NCBI GenBank assembly: GCA_963930655.1
Contig: OZ005611.1
Location: 8,997,501 to 9,061,500, forward strand
Length of the DNA: 64,000 nt
Source: Myrica gale
Taxonomy: Eukaryota > Streptophyta > Magnoliopsida > Fagales > Myricaceae
Reading direction: 5' to 3'
Shown: positions 1 to 11,425 of the stretch, piece by piece
Numbering within the stretch: position 1 is the first letter of the stretch
Layout of the letters: each line of letters starts with the position of its first letter
The notes under the pieces: generated by a model
Told to the model about the DNA's origin: nothing
What the model saw: the letters and a program-made list of their open reading frames with translations, nothing else
Database searches by the model: none
Made by a program: the position numbers and the translations under genes

Positions 1-681
1 CCCAATATTGTTATTTTGCTTTAACTATACAATCGGTAACCTAAAGTCTCATCGCAATAAAGCATTTGCTTTAAATTTTAAAAGGGGGGAGTAGAAAAGA
101 ACTAAATTGACCATGTAATTACAACCTTGTATAGCTTCTTTTTTTTTTTTAAGTCAAAACAGCAAGGTTTCATTAAGATTAAGGAGGTTTGAAAACTATA
201 AATACATGCTCTAAAGAGTGTCAGACCGTCCGGGAGACGGTGGACCAACAAGCAAAGAGATCAAACTGTCTTACAAAACCCAGCCCAAAAGAACTGGTAG
301 AGACTCATAAAGAGTGGAAAGCCCATAAAGGACAACAAGTTGAGACGGCTAGCAGAAAAGGAAATGGGATCCAAAGAGGCCTTACATCAAGGTAAAATGT
401 AGAAGGTGGGCTATTCAGACAAACACCAACTAATCTCACTCTTTGGATGAGTAAGACGCATTTTATCATTTTGGTCCTTAGAGACAGAAATAGACAGTGA
501 AATGGATAAATGGGCCTGTCAGCTTTGAACCCAATGGGCTAAATGGATGCACAATGACCCAAAAGTTGAGAGTTCAAGATGGGCATTGTAATCGGACATG
601 TTTTGGAAATGTATTTGGGCCCAATTTGGCCCAGCCTCATTAGGCTCTCTCACCACTAGCCGGTGTAAAATCTTAAACGAC
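1..681. other. intergenic left edge
   Basis: No gene is recognised here. The short open frames lack family features. The stretch from about 480 to 660 carries several GGCCCA/TGGGCC-type motifs common in plant promoters, which would fit the former promoter of the PPR pseudogene that follows. A possible LINE tail at 139-400 is listed separately. Confidence 0.5.
139..400 (-). mobile_element. possible LINE or other retroposon 3' tail
   Basis: On the minus strand the sequence ends in an A-run (T-run at about 139-151 on plus) preceded by a short unique stretch that reads like the 3' end of a plant non-LTR element ('taatgaaaccttgctg' before the tail). No reverse transcriptase domain is visible and the 5' limit is a guess. 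It could equally be a processed transcript end or a chance A-run. Confidence 0.25.
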
Positions 682-2142
682 ATGTCGGCTTATTCCACCG
701 GCGTTCTTTATCTCGCTTTCGTCTTCTCAACTACGAAACACAAGCCCCTCTCGCCGCCGTCGTTTATTTCGTCATCGTCGTCCTCCTCCTCAGATCCTTC
801 CGAAACATTAATCTCAACCGTTGTTTCGGTCCTCTCCCAGCAGCGCTCGAAGTCCCGCTGGAACCACTTCCATTCTCTCTACCCCAACGGCTTTCACCCT
901 AAGGAGTTTTCCCAAATAACCATCTCCCTCCGCTTCTTCCTTTGAACCCAACACAAGTCTCTCTGCAACCACAACCTCCTCACCTACTCCACCATCGTCC
1001 ACATCCTCGCCCAGGCCCGTCACAACGCCCAAGCCCTCATTCGGACAGCAATTCGTGTGTCTGAGGAAGATGACCTCGTATCAAAGCCACAGAAGGTGTT
1101 TGAGAGCCTTGTTAAGACGTATACATTATGTGGGTCTGCTCCGTTTGTGTTTGATTTGTTGGTTAACGCTTGTTTGGAGACGAAAAAGATTGATCCGGCT
1201 ATTGAAATTGTGAGGACGTTAAGGTCTCGTGGGATTAGCCCGAAGGTTCGTACTTTGAATTCTTTGATTTCCTGGGTTTCGAGGTGTCGAGGAGGGGACG
1301 TTTCGTACCAAGTTTATCGGGAGGTCTTTGGGGTGGATGTCGAAGACGCGGAGGGAAATGCGATTAGGATTTCTAGTTAGGCCTGACGTGCACACTTTTA
1401 ATGCAATAATGATGGGTTTCCATCGAAACGCGTCGGTTGAGAAGTTGGAGATGACTTATAATGAAATGGTGCACTCTGATTGTGTTCCAAAATTCCAAAT
1501 GTTCACAGTTATAGCCTTTTGCTGGCAGCCTTCTGCGACGAAGGGAGGATGAGAGATGCTGAGAATGTGTGGAACAATATGAGAGCGGAGGACGTGGTGG
1601 CTGACATTGTGTGTTACAATGCAATGATTGGTGGGCTTTGCGAGATTGGAGAGATGAAGAAAGCAGAAGAATTTTTCAGAGAGATGGGATTGAATGGGGT
1701 GGACGGTAGTTGTTCCACTTATAAGCATCTTGTCTGTGGATATTGTGGTGTTGGGGATGTTGATTCGGCCTTGCTTGTGTATAAGGATATGTGCAGAAAG
1801 AGTTTTAAGCCGGATGCGTCGACGGTTGATGTCGTGAGTCGTGCCCTTTGTGTACATGGTAGGGTTGATGAGGCTCTGAAGATTCCTAGGGTTGGTGTAG
1901 AGAATTTTGGTTTGGTGCCAAAGGGGAACAGTTACGAGGCCTTGATAAAGGGGTTGTCTGAGGAGGAGAGGATGCAAGAAGCAGTGAAGCTTCAGGTGGA
2001 GATGGTGGGGCGAGGATGTGAACCGAGTTTGAAGTTCTATGGCGCTTTTATTGACGGGTATATTAGACAAGGGAATGAGGAAATGGCAGAACTGTTGAGG
2101 AAGGTATTGTTGGAAACTCAAATTCAGGAGCAAGAGATTTAG
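682..2142 (+). pseudogene. broken PPR protein gene, At2g15980-type
   Basis: The translation in three successive frames follows a plant pentatricopeptide repeat protein of the At2g15980 type. These P-class PPR proteins are normally targeted to organelles and bind RNA. The start at 682 opens with a Ser-rich leader. Recognisable blocks follow: SRWNHFHSLYPNGFHP, then FDLLVNACLETKKIDPAIEI, then repeats such as VVADIVCYNAMIGGLCEIGE and VPKGNSYEALIKGL. The frame is interrupted by a TGA near 943 where relatives have Trp (FFL-W-TQHKSL), and by at least two frame changes, one near 1370 and one near 1480. An in-frame loss of a few residues just before FFL is also likely. From 1480 to the TAG at 2140-2142 the frame is open and covers about 220 residues of tandem repeats. 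Sequencing error could explain one lesion but hardly all. Family identity is firm and loss of function is likely. Confidence 0.8.
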
Positions 2143-2435
2143 ATGATGTTAACCGTGGCTGAAATTCTGAAGTGAACAGAAATGCAATGGCCCCGTACTG
2201 GGGTTATAAGAATGCTGCAGACTTTGATAGATTTCGTTTTTGAAACAAAATCTTGTGTCTGGCGTAAGCCTGGGAGTTCCTCTGCTGGTGACGCTGATGC
2301 AGTCACCCTAACGAGTACGTTTGGTGGACTTTTATTTGGTCACATGCGCCTTTCGAGTAAACATCAATCGTTAGTTCCTAGGCACTCAGAGTGCATAAAT
2401 TGGCATTCGAAGTGTATATACATACATTTCCAAAA

Positions 2436-3074
2436 GGCTTAAATGCATTGTAGGTCATTGTGGTATCACCTTTTTACAAATTGGTCTCTGTCGTATGAGT
2501 TTGTATTAGCTAGTCCCTGGGGTAAGCATCTTGTAACAAATTGGTCCTCCCGTTAGATTTTCGTCGACCCACTTAATGGCCGAAGCTGACATATCAAAAA
2601 TCTAACGTCATCAACGAATGGGGTGATGCCGCATGTCGAGAGGCGAGCAGGCTGAATTGTTTGTGCTCAAGATGCTCGGGATGCCAGGGCTCGGTCTGTG
2701 CTCGGGATGCTCGGTCTGTCCTTTGTTGGTGCTCTTTCATTGGTGCATATGATGTCGCATGTACCCATATCCCGAGCAGGTTAGGCTGCTTGTGCTTGGG
2801 ATGCTCGAGCTGGTGCTGCTCAGACTGCTCGGGATACCGGGGCTCGGTCTGTACTCAGGATGCTCGGTCTGTCCTCTGTTGCTGCTCTTTCATTGGTGCA
2901 TACGCGGAAAATAATCCACGTCAGCTTCGGCCGTTAAGTGGGTCGACGAAAATCTAACGGGAGGACCAATTTGTTACAAGATAATTATCTCAGGGACTAT
3001 CCAGTATAAACTCATACCACATGGACCAATTTGTAAAAAGGTGATACCACAGGGACCTATAGTATATTTAAGCC
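2436..3074. mobile_element. non-autonomous Mutator-like element, 639 bp
   Basis: Long terminal inverted repeats of about 150 bp (2436-2595 and 2916-3074) begin GGCTTAAAT and contain matching blocks such as GGTATCACCTTTTTACAAAT. The element is flanked by a perfect 9-bp duplication TTTCCAAAA at 2427-2435 and 3075-3083, the hallmark of Mutator-type insertion. The interior (about 2640-2915) encodes nothing recognisable. It holds two imperfect copies of a block of roughly 110-120 bp rich in GATGCTCGG and CTCGGTCTGT. No transposase is present, so it would depend on a MULE elsewhere. Confidence 0.9.
2661..2910. repeat. imperfect internal tandem repeat of the 639-bp MULE
   Basis: Two copies of a unit of roughly 110-120 bp, each carrying GGGCTCGGTCTGT, GATGCTCGGTCTGTCC and CTCTTTCATTGGTGCATA, lie between the inverted repeats. 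The short open frame across them only reflects the repeat composition. Confidence 0.7.
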
Positions 3075-3083
3075 TTTCCAAAA

Positions 3084-3428
3084 TGTACCAGGTGTGGTCT
3101 CTGATGCAGAACAATGTATACCTCTTATATTTTCTGGGCACTCAAATGCATCAATGGGGATTCTGTTTATGAATACCATTTCCTGTCAATCTTTTGTCAG
3201 ATGCGCCTCGTGATCAACTGTTATCGTTTGCTAGAGAACCGTCGTAATGGTAAGTTACTCAAGTAGGGAATTCCTTGTCAATCTATTAATCGAAAGACCT
3301 GTCTATTATCGTTTTGAGGAGAGAATGCTTCATTTTCATTTCCCTTCCTCACCATTGTTTTTTTTTCGTGAAGAAAATGCCTCTGGTTAGCGCTTTTTGG
3401 ACACCAAGCATTTTTAAACATCTGTTAA
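3084..3428. other. spacer between two MULEs
   Basis: No gene, repeat or site was recognised in this 345-bp stretch, which is plain AT-rich sequence between two independent Mutator-type insertions. Confidence 0.5.
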
Positions 3429-3674
3429 AAATTTTAAGGGTAAATTACTCCAACAGTCCTTGGGGTTTAGCCGTTTTCCCGATTGGTCCCTAAGATATTT
3501 TTTGTCCTACCGGTATCCCTAGGGTTTGTAATTTTTCCCACATTAGTCCTGCCGTCAGATAACCAACGGAATATGTAGATGTGGCTGACGGCGACCACGT
3601 TAGATCCAATAACATCCTGACACCTGTTAAAATATGTCACATCAGTTTAAAATGTTGCAAAATGGTGGGACCCA

Positions 3675-4025
3675 TTTGCCTCGTCTCGCTCACTCTCTCG
3701 TTTTCAAGCTGCAAGATCTCAGGCAACGTGAAACCCATTTCGGTTCTTCACTCATTGAAGTATTTTGACGTGTCCAACAACTCCATGAATGGAACTTTCC
3801 CTTCGGATTTCCCTCCCCTCATTGGCCTCAAGTTCTTAAACATTTCAAAACAACTTCACCGGAATAGTTGGTCAGGAAAAGTACCACAAATTTGGCAAAT
3901 CTGCGTTCATCCATTCTGGGACTTACGCCTCCAATACTACAAGCATTCATATGTCATCTCATCCCACAACCCCAATTCACAGACCCCTCCAAAAATTCGG
4001 TCCCATAATCAAACGCACCAGCCCT
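3675..4025 (+). pseudogene. captured fragment of an LRR receptor-like kinase ectodomain
   Basis: The plus-strand translation shows leucine-rich repeat text: [15 protein letters not shown], then [20 protein letters not shown], then IGLKFLNIS. After a frame change the next frame continues with [20 protein letters not shown] and a Ser/Thr/Pro/His-rich stretch that would precede a membrane span. The [10 protein letters not shown] text recalls the CaMRLK/MEE62-like LRR kinases, but that assignment is from memory and moderate. No transmembrane or kinase part is present. The fragment lies wholly inside the Pack-MULE and is best read as transduplicated exon sequence rather than a gene. Confidence 0.65.
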
Positions 4026-4084
4026 AGCAAAACCAAATAAAAAACCAAACCTCTGGTACTGGGCTTATCATGGCAAGACAGAAG

Positions 4085-4450
4085 AAGTGGGCAATATCCA
4101 AACCGGTCCCGCTGCCATTTAAGTTTGAAAAATCAGGGTCGTTTTCATTCAAGACCGAGTCAGGCACATCATGGGTCGCGAACATCAAAGAACCAACCTC
4201 GGCCCCAGTGGTGATGTTCGAGAAGCCCCTGATCAGCCTGACCTTCAAGTCTCCTTTGCCAAAGGACTCGTCTCTCCTGCTTCCAATACCAAACTCAGGA
4301 GCTGCGATGTTTACTTTGGCTTCCATGGCCAAAACCCCAACCTGGTGCGCTTCTCTAAGTGGCTTAAAGACGAATTTGAGGAGCTACCTTTTCCCAGAAA
4401 TCGATTTTTTGTTGGAGAAGGAAATTTTTTAGATTGGAAACTCTCTTATT
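4085..4450 (+). pseudogene. captured 5' fragment of a TIR-NBS (XTNX-type) gene
   Basis: One plus frame reads [20 protein letters not shown] and [12 protein letters not shown] shifted frame continues [20 protein letters not shown] followed by [11 protein letters not shown]. This order matches the N-terminus and start of the TIR domain of the ancient TIR-NBS proteins At5g56220/At4g23440 (the XTNX class). The shift lies between about 4240 and 4300. Only the first 120 or so codons are present; the rest of the TIR domain, the NB-ARC domain and the C-terminal repeats are absent. The fragment sits just downstream of the LRR fragment in the same orientation, inside the Pack-MULE. Family recognition is fairly firm. 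Function as a protein is unlikely. Confidence 0.7.
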
Positions 4451-4921
4451 TGGAGGTGGGGAATGTGACAGGCAAGATTGTCCTATGCATGCCATCACAG
4501 GAGAAGCTAGTGGGCAGTCCAAAGGTCTCGCAAATGAGGAAAGCGACGTCTTTACGGCCAAAGGAGGAGGGAGGTACATCAGTTTGGAGATGGGTAAGAG
4601 CAAAGAACCACGTAGATAATTTTTTATTGTCAAATCTTGTTTTTACTGAGGTGGCTATAAATGACACGTGTCACTGTTTAACTGGTTCTAACGTGTTTAT
4701 AATTAGCCACGTAGACAAATTTCGTTATTTTATCTGACGGAGGATCATTGTGGAAAACGTTCCAAACCCTAAGGATCCCTGTAAGAGAAAAATTACCTTT
4801 GGGATCAATCTGAGAATTGCTCATACCCCAGGGACTGACGAGGTAATTTAGCCAAATTTTAACACTATTATGTACAAGTTCAGAGTTGGAAGCAAAAGTA
4901 ACACCAATATTGATTCTAGCC

Positions 4922-6418
4922 TCATAATCGTAAGGAGGGGAGTAACCAAAGATTGAACAGAGCTGAAGCCGAAGTCAGAAACCATGACAAGAAAGCCATG
5001 GCAGCTGATATCTGATATCTGCTGCAAAACTTCGGAGGACAGTATGATCCTTCAGAGTGGAGAAGTAGGTTCACAACACTAACTGTCGAGCTAGCTGCAG
5101 CCAGTGTGAGAATGGCTAGTACCTAACGTACAATATACCGAATTAGTTCCAAAATACATACCAGTATCTATATTTAGTGATTAAAAATAACTCAAAACAG
5201 TACATACCCAATCTCCTACAACAATGATCAGCAGTATTCTGGGCTGCCGAATAGGGCATTTAATCAGAACAGAGTATCCATCCACTATGGCCAAAGTGAA
5301 ACTCCAAGGTATAACCAAACCCATTATCGTCACCAAGTAGCTGTAACATTTGTATATCACAACAAAGACTAAAACCAGTAAGAATTTGAAGAATGGCAAA
5401 AAAGTAGCAGTAGACTGCTCCGCTATGTGTAAATTTATCGCCTATAGATTCATCAGTTCAGGATGGTGAATGACAGAGTAGGTATTCATGGGCAAAATGT
5501 ACTGCCTATGGAGTGATCAAGTTAGACGGAAAACAAATGGAATATGGAATATTCGGAGGCAATTATCTCGTGCTATTGAATCTAATTCGAAGCAAGAATT
5601 GTCAAACATGTTGGCTTGCAGATGTTAAAAGCCGTAGTTGCTGACAAAAGATCCAATGTCTTCTGGAGAGCAGTACGGCTGGCAATGAACTTGTGGCCTG
5701 ATAATATCAAAAAATTCCTAATTCATGCAGAAAGCTGCCCAAATTGATGACCAAGATCGCTGGACCTTGAAGAAAACAAGACGATGATTCATGCAGTTTT
5801 CGATTGTGGTTTTATCAACACTCGTTTGTAGTACTTTGACAATAAAAATGGAGCAAAACACTAAATCCAAGGGAAACAGTTTGTCGTTCGTGACTTGACA
5901 ATACGTTATTCAGAAGAAGGATTATAAAAATCAGGAAGATGGAAAATAAAAGGGGCCATTCACCTTGCAGTTCAAAGAGTAAGACAAAGCATGCAGAAAT
6001 CGAAGTACTCCCTCCCAACTCTTACAGAAGTAGTAAACCATTTCCCCAAGGCAGAGTTCGGAATCTATTGTTCAATATACTCGCGGAAAGTTACCAAGCC
6101 TATGATTGGGGAAGAGAAAAGAAAAAAGAAAAAGAAAAACTAGAAGAAAATGTGTTCTACTAATGGGCGTATGGGGACGGACAGTGCCGTCTGCAGATTG
6201 AGATGAAAAGAGAAAAAAAAAAACATACATAAAAAGGCACCTATTAAAGAAGCAAAAGAGAACGAAAAATGAAGAATGAAGAATTACCAGAAAGCAGTGT
6301 AGCTGTAGAATTCAACGCCCAAAGACATGAAAAGAAGAGAAGCAGAGGAAAAGATGGTCTGGCCCAATCTCAAAGAAAAGCCGGCGCTGGTCCCAACTGA
6401 GCCAGGTACCTCATCCAT
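4922..6418 (-). CDS. CASPL5C: CASP-like protein 5 (CASPL5C-type), 3 exons, 154 aa
   Basis: Three minus-strand exons join in frame: 6288-6418, 5208-5340 and 4922-5122 (131+133+201 nt). The protein starts MDEVPGSVGTSAGFSLRLGQ and ends WLLPSLRL. Four membrane segments are evident: around residues 15-33 (TIFSSASLLFMSLGV), 43-63 (YLVTIMGLVIPWSFTLAIVD), 79-100 (LLIIVVGDW joined to VLAILTLAAASS) and the C-terminal AMAFLSWFLTSASALFNLWL. The conserved GDW before segment 3 and CPPKFCSRYQISAA in the second extracellular loop are typical of subgroup 5. CASP-like proteins are four-helix plasma-membrane proteins related to the Casparian strip scaffold; subgroup 5 members have no fixed role. Length matches the family (about 150). 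Intron 1 is 947 bp and the splice sites are GT-AG. The start follows the conserved N-terminus. Assignment to 5C rather than 5A/5B rests on memory of related sequences. Confidence 0.9.
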
Positions 6419-9400
6419 GGCCTTGTTACATGGGATCTACCCAAGCTATATCTTGTTTAGCCTCTCTCTTCCCTTCTACAGCCTCCTCTTCGACTTCGAC
6501 TCTCAACCACAGCCGTCCAAACCTTGTCATTCCGTTTGAAAGTGGACGTTGACGACAAGTATAAAATCACTGCTAGTGCTGGATATACTCCCACAGTTCC
6601 CAAGACGTGCACAGCATTCTTGGCTTTTACTTTTCTCTTCTATGCGACTATTGCCAAGAAAAGAGGAACCAAACGAGGGAAGTTATCGTGGGAGAAAACG
6701 CCAGCTCTATTTACGGCAAATAGTGTCTCTCTCTCTCTCTCACACACACAGAGTAACAAGGGTGGAAGTTCTCCGGCAAGATTTGGCAGTTTGGACTCGC
6801 GCACAGTTTTGTTGTCTATCCTGATTGAATAATGATGTTGTTGATTTAATTATGTGGGATTTGATGCTGTATTTCTCCGCAACTGGGTGGCACGTTCTCA
6901 GTGCGCTAGTCTGGTTGGAGAGAGTATTGTGTGGCTGGAATTCGGGAATGAGTTGGCTGATGCTTTTTCTTTTTCACCTTGCAGTCTCAGACCAATAAAG
7001 AAAAACTTCATCTTGCATCTACTTCTATCGTACAAAATTCCCTTCCTCCACGTTAAACGCTTCCTTGGCGTTAAAATGGGGTTGGTCGGGTGCTTTCCCC
7101 CCTTTTAAAGTTGTAAGCTCAAAATCTCATAACCAACTCTTAACCTAATTTGTGTGAGAAAAAGAGGCTGCACAAATCTCCAAATTAGACTAAATATGCT
7201 TAAACTGATCTAAACAATATGACCATTAAGATGGTTTCTGACTGGGAAATCCATATGCTCCTTTTACAAAGCTCCGACCATTAAGATTGAGACACAACAT
7301 ATTTTTAATCTACTTTTAACCATTAGATCTTAATCCAGGAGGCACTTTTTTTTTATAACTCTTCATTAGTCAAATAATCCATTTTATCTCCCCCGGACTA
7401 GCAAATGCAATCTGAATGTATGACAAACTCTGGGAAAATGGATTTTTTTAGCATTAGTTAAGACATTCTTAAAAAATAATTGTATTCTCAAAAGTGGGAA
7501 TTACTTTAAAACTGGAATTAAAAAAATCTACCCTTTAAAAAGTTATTTTAGAAAAACTTGGGGAATATTTTTCCCTTCCCTTAATCCTTCCTATTAATTA
7601 AGGAGCATCATGAAGATGGGGCCACTAGGTCGGCTTTATGAACGCCAAGCTGTTTTTCATTGGTTAGCACCTAAAGAAGCATAAATCTCTAAGTCAAAAT
7701 AATGCACAGAAGAAAAACATTACCCGGCCCTTTAAAGGAAGGGTTGCGGACCAGCCGCGTGTCACCTTGGAACACCTTCAAGGACTCCACATTAACGAGA
7801 AAGTGAAACATCATTGACTCGTCCCCTCCTTTGGGTCATGAAATCTATGATTTTCAGCAATCCTCCCGTCATTCAAAACTATACCAAAATCCACCTTTTT
7901 CCTTCTTGCAGATACGAGAAGATATTTTAAACACCCAAATATGTTCTTTTTTTTGGTTCTTTACCTAAGAAATTGTCTTGTAAGTAGGAATTCTTAAGCC
8001 TAGAAAAAGAAAAGTAGGAATTCTCAAAGACTGCAGACAAGGAATACAACCCCCTAGATAAGATCCTATCCAGCAGGAGGGCTACGCAACTTCATATGAA
8101 CAGCCACAGCAGCAACTCATACGGTGCCACTGTGATCGATACGTCCGAGTTTCTTTTTTAACATCTTATAACTAGCTATTTGAGGCACGTTTTGTGGGTT
8201 GCACTTAGAAACAGATAGGTTACCAAATGTCTCGAGCACTTCACTGTCGAGTGGCATTATCCACCCGCAGATTGTCCTTTATCTGACTCACAGTGAAAGG
8301 GCCAAACTGGCATTTTGCTACGATGCTCGCAACCAACCATGTAGATTTGAGGAAAAAGAATAGATCTGACAAGGGGAGAAACAAAAAAACTTGAGCAGCT
8401 GGTCCCAAGTTGTTAGAAACGTGATTAAGCAGTACAACCTCTCCCTGTCGGCAGGTCAAATTTAATATACTACCACCACCAAATAACAAGCACATCCAAT
8501 GGAATATTATCCATAAGCTATCGCCAAACCGAGTTTAAGCCTAAAATGATTGATAAGCTTAGTGAAAAGACACGCTGGCCTCACAATATTCAAGGATAAA
8601 ATATGAAAGCGCAGAAAAAAAGATTAAGAGCTCACGAGTGCTTTTCCATCCCTAGTCAATTCCTCTTCTCGCAACACGCTGAAAACCATACAAGGAACAG
8701 AAATATATTAAAATGATTTGTTGCTAATAAAATACACAAAAATGTGGCAGATTATAGAAGCAAACGGCTAAATGTTAACATAGTGAATGACTTATATTTG
8801 AAGCTTAATCATGATGCGCACAGGCTCTAAACGCTAAGCAATCCATGCTTTATGATGTCTTTTGGCAGACTAACAGCTGCTCAAGCTTTTGAACACCATT
8901 ATAGCCCCTCCCACTCAAACAAACTAACAAACAAAGCAGCAATGCTTCAGGTAAGCCGTAATTCCTCATTGTAAGCTGCGACTATCAACCCACCACAATG
9001 CACCTTTGAACACGTTTAGGATAAGTAGCTTCTCTAACAATAGGGCATCCAAAATGAAATGCGGAAGATATTATGACAATGACTTAGTTGTCAAATGAAC
9101 AAAAACCCTATGGATTTTGCCTTAGAAGGGTGAACCTTGAACTACGTGGAAAATCACATACATGATCTATGAGAAGCACTGGAAGGTACAAAAGAAGAAA
9201 TAAGAGAAGAGTCTGCTTCAAAGAGAAGTTTAGAGATACATATCTATTCTACAGACTAAAGGACAAAAAAACATATAATCAGGCTAACGGTCTTGACAGA
9301 TAGAGTAGCAAATCGGCAACCCAAGAAACATATCTGCCCTTTCATGTTATATGTGCAGGGTCGCTTGTTTCTTATATGTTGAGAAGGTCCGTTTAGCAAG

Positions 9401-10166
9401 CTAACTCACAGATTGGCAAGGGACTTTCTGATAAATACTCTCGTCATTCTTTACATTATTTCTTCTCCAAGTCTAACAAGAGGAATTTTTAACAAAAAAT
9501 TTATATTTTTCTGTAAGGCGATCACTTGAAAATTGACAAAAAATTTCCCTTCCATGGCATGGTGGACAGATTGGTTCTTATGCATTCCTTTTCTTCCACC
9601 TCCAAAAAAATTGCATTTTTAACAACTAATACGGCTCCTAACCTTTCCAAACTAAAGTCATGTTTCTTTAAGCTGGGTTTCCAAACTAAGTCAACGGTAA
9701 TTGATAACTTATTTTCCTCAGCCTCGATTGAGTATCCATACTTCATCTTCACTTTTATTCATGAATTATGGTGTGATCTTCTCTCAATTTACAACTTCAT
9801 TCAGGTCAAAACACAATAGCCCATATGAAACCAAACGGTGGGCTTATGTTCAAAGCATTATAAAAGAACGAAGAGAAAGAAAATAAACAAAGTAATGCTC
9901 TTTTCCATGAACTAGAAAGATAACGATATTTCAACAAAAAATCTTGCAATGACGACACACATCAGAAATTACAATAAGGAAACGATTGAGGTACATTAAA
10001 CTAAGAAAATTTCTTGACTTCAACCACAAACAGGAATACCCACTTTCCATTATTATCAGAAAAACATAAACCTCAAAACACCCATAGTAAAGTCTTAAAA
10101 ACTTCATTGGAAGACATATATAACCCCTAAATACCTGGAGACAATGGAATTGGGAGAGGAGGGTAA
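6419..10166. other. long gene-free stretch between CASPL5 and TOM6
   Basis: About 3.7 kb without a recognised gene. The right part (roughly 9880-10166) is probably the 3' untranslated region of TOM6. The left part (6419 to about 6800) is the promoter side of CASPL5. Short open frames at 8241-8495 and 9522-9819 have no family features. A possible small terminal exon on minus near 8624-8678 is discussed under rejected items. Confidence 0.5.
6725..6750. repeat. CT/CA microsatellite
   Basis: A run of CT dinucleotides passes directly into CA dinucleotides (tctctctctctctcacacac). It is a compound simple repeat upstream of CASPL5. Confidence 0.85.
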
Positions 10167-10331
10167 CTAGAGCTCGAGCTTGAGTTCCTCTTTCTCACCG
10201 GATAGGTAATGAAGAATATAGGGGGCGACTCGGATCACGGCGACCCAAGCCCCGAACATCGCCACGTGGGTCCGCAGCTGCTTCAGAGCCGCCGCCTTGT
10301 CCGGCTTCCGCATAAACATTCCTGGAAACAT
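10167..10331 (-). CDS. TOM6: TOM6, small subunit of the mitochondrial TOM complex
   Basis: A 54-residue intronless protein starts MFPGMFMRKPDKAAALKQLR and continues THVAMFGAWVAVIRVAPYIL, then ends EELKLEL and TAG. It aligns from memory along its whole length with plant TOM6 (Arabidopsis starts MFPGMFMRKPDKAEALKQLR). TOM6 is a tail-anchored-like single-span protein that stabilises the TOM40 channel in the outer mitochondrial membrane. The expected span is at about residues 24-44 (AMFGAWVAVIRVAPYILHYL). Length equals that of the family. No other in-frame ATG precedes the conserved MFPGMF start closely. It is divergent from the Copia element to its right. Confidence 0.95.
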   Translation of the reverse strand: MFPGMFMRKPDKAAALKQLRTHVAMFGAWVAVIRVAPYILHYLSGEKEELKLEL

Positions 10332-11241
10332 TGTTTCTCTTTTCCTCTCTTCCGCTTGGAAATCAGAAAGTTCTGCTAAAACCCTAGATTTTGTTGCCCC
10401 ACGTACGATATTCGGTCTTTGATTTTTGTTTGGGGGGTTTTGTGGGATTTTAGTGCGGATTGATTACGTTGACTATGCACATGTCTGGGCTTGTGTGGGC
10501 GACAAACTACGCAATCTATAGCTCTCCAGTTATGCGGTACATATTTTGGCCCAATCTATATTACCGAAGGTGGGTTTTGGCATGTAGCCCTAGCCCAAGT
10601 CTAGAAAAACATGATCCGTTTCTACTCCTGACGTCAAAGCCTATTACCACGTGTTTGTTTGGTTAAAAATTTTAAATTTTAAATTTTTATAAATTTATGT
10701 TACTCATAATATTTTTATACGTATATCAATATAATTTAATTTTATCTTTTTTACACATATCAATACAATTCAACAATTTTTACACGTATATTAATAAAGT
10801 TTAAATATCACTTAAATATTCACTATTTTTTAAAATTCTTAAAATTTTCTTAAAACCATCCTGCCTTAGACCTAGAAACGAGTCGAAACCGCCCAAGTGG
10901 AATCTTACCGGTGGTCAGTGAGGGTGACTCGACACTCTCACCAGCCCTTCGCATTCACTATTCAGGATTTTTTTTTTTTTGGGAGCAGCTAACCTTCTAT
11001 TAGAAAGCGTCCTGTTTCTTCCCATTTGTAATAGGAGCCTGCCACCTGTATAAACAGTGATTTAAGAGTACAAAAAGAAAAAAGTGCCGAACAAAGCGTA
11101 AGAAACCATTGATTTGTTTACGATTCTTTGCCTGACAAATTTGAAAAAGGCTCACAACATATCTTCTAGTTGTATTTGTTGTTTCTCGGCCAGAACGTAT
11201 TTGAAAGCTAATTGAGGTGACTCAGGTGAGACCTATCTATC
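10332..11241. other. TOM6 upstream region and AT-rich DNA
   Basis: The first 150 bp should hold the TOM6 promoter and leader. From about 10655 to 10860 the sequence is very AT-rich (AAATTTTAAATTTT-type motifs) and may be an old MITE, but no terminal repeats could be delimited. A T-run at 10969-10982 resembles a reversed poly-A tail. No gene is seen. Confidence 0.45.
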
Positions 11242-11425
11242 TATTAGACTAGAAAAGTTATTAACTACACTAAAAGTTTCATGTATATATTAGAAGGTCC
11301 ATGTAAGCTCTAGAAGCAAAAACAGTTAGAAAGTAGTTAAAATTATTAGTCGCTTATACACAGAACACTTGTGTATATAAAGAGCTGTAATCTATTATTT
11401 CAATACACACGAATTATTCATATCA
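11242..11425 (+). repeat. 5' LTR of the Copia fossil
   Basis: A 184-bp direct repeat partner of 14599-14782. It begins TATTAGACTAGAAAAG, ends TATCA, and contains a TATA-like TGTATATAAAG that would be its promoter. Confidence 0.9.

Larger units (their letters stand above)
3438..4853. mobile_element. Pack-MULE, 1416 bp, with two captured gene fragments
   Basis: The ends are diverged inverted repeats. The left begins GGGTAAATTACTCCAACAGT, and the right, read in reverse, begins GGCTAAATTACCTCGTCAGT. Similarity continues inward for about 180-220 bp. A perfect 9-bp duplication AAATTTTAA sits at 3429-3437 and 4854-4862. The interior contains a piece of an LRR receptor-like kinase and a piece of a TIR-NBS gene, both on plus, so this meets the definition of a Pack-MULE. 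No transposase is visible. The divergence between the inverted repeats suggests an older insertion than the 639-bp element upstream. Confidence 0.9.

Noticed and set aside
814-1032. Minus-strand frame over the PPR gene
   Set aside because: It is antisense to a recognised PPR coding region and has no features of its own.
8624-8678. Possible terminal exon on minus (acceptor TTTTCAG, then VLREEELTRDGKALVSS and TAA)
   Set aside because: It looks plausible, but no upstream exon or family could be found, so it cannot be supported as a gene.
10965-11045. SINE read from the T-run at 10969
   Set aside because: No Pol III box A/B and no flanking duplication were seen.
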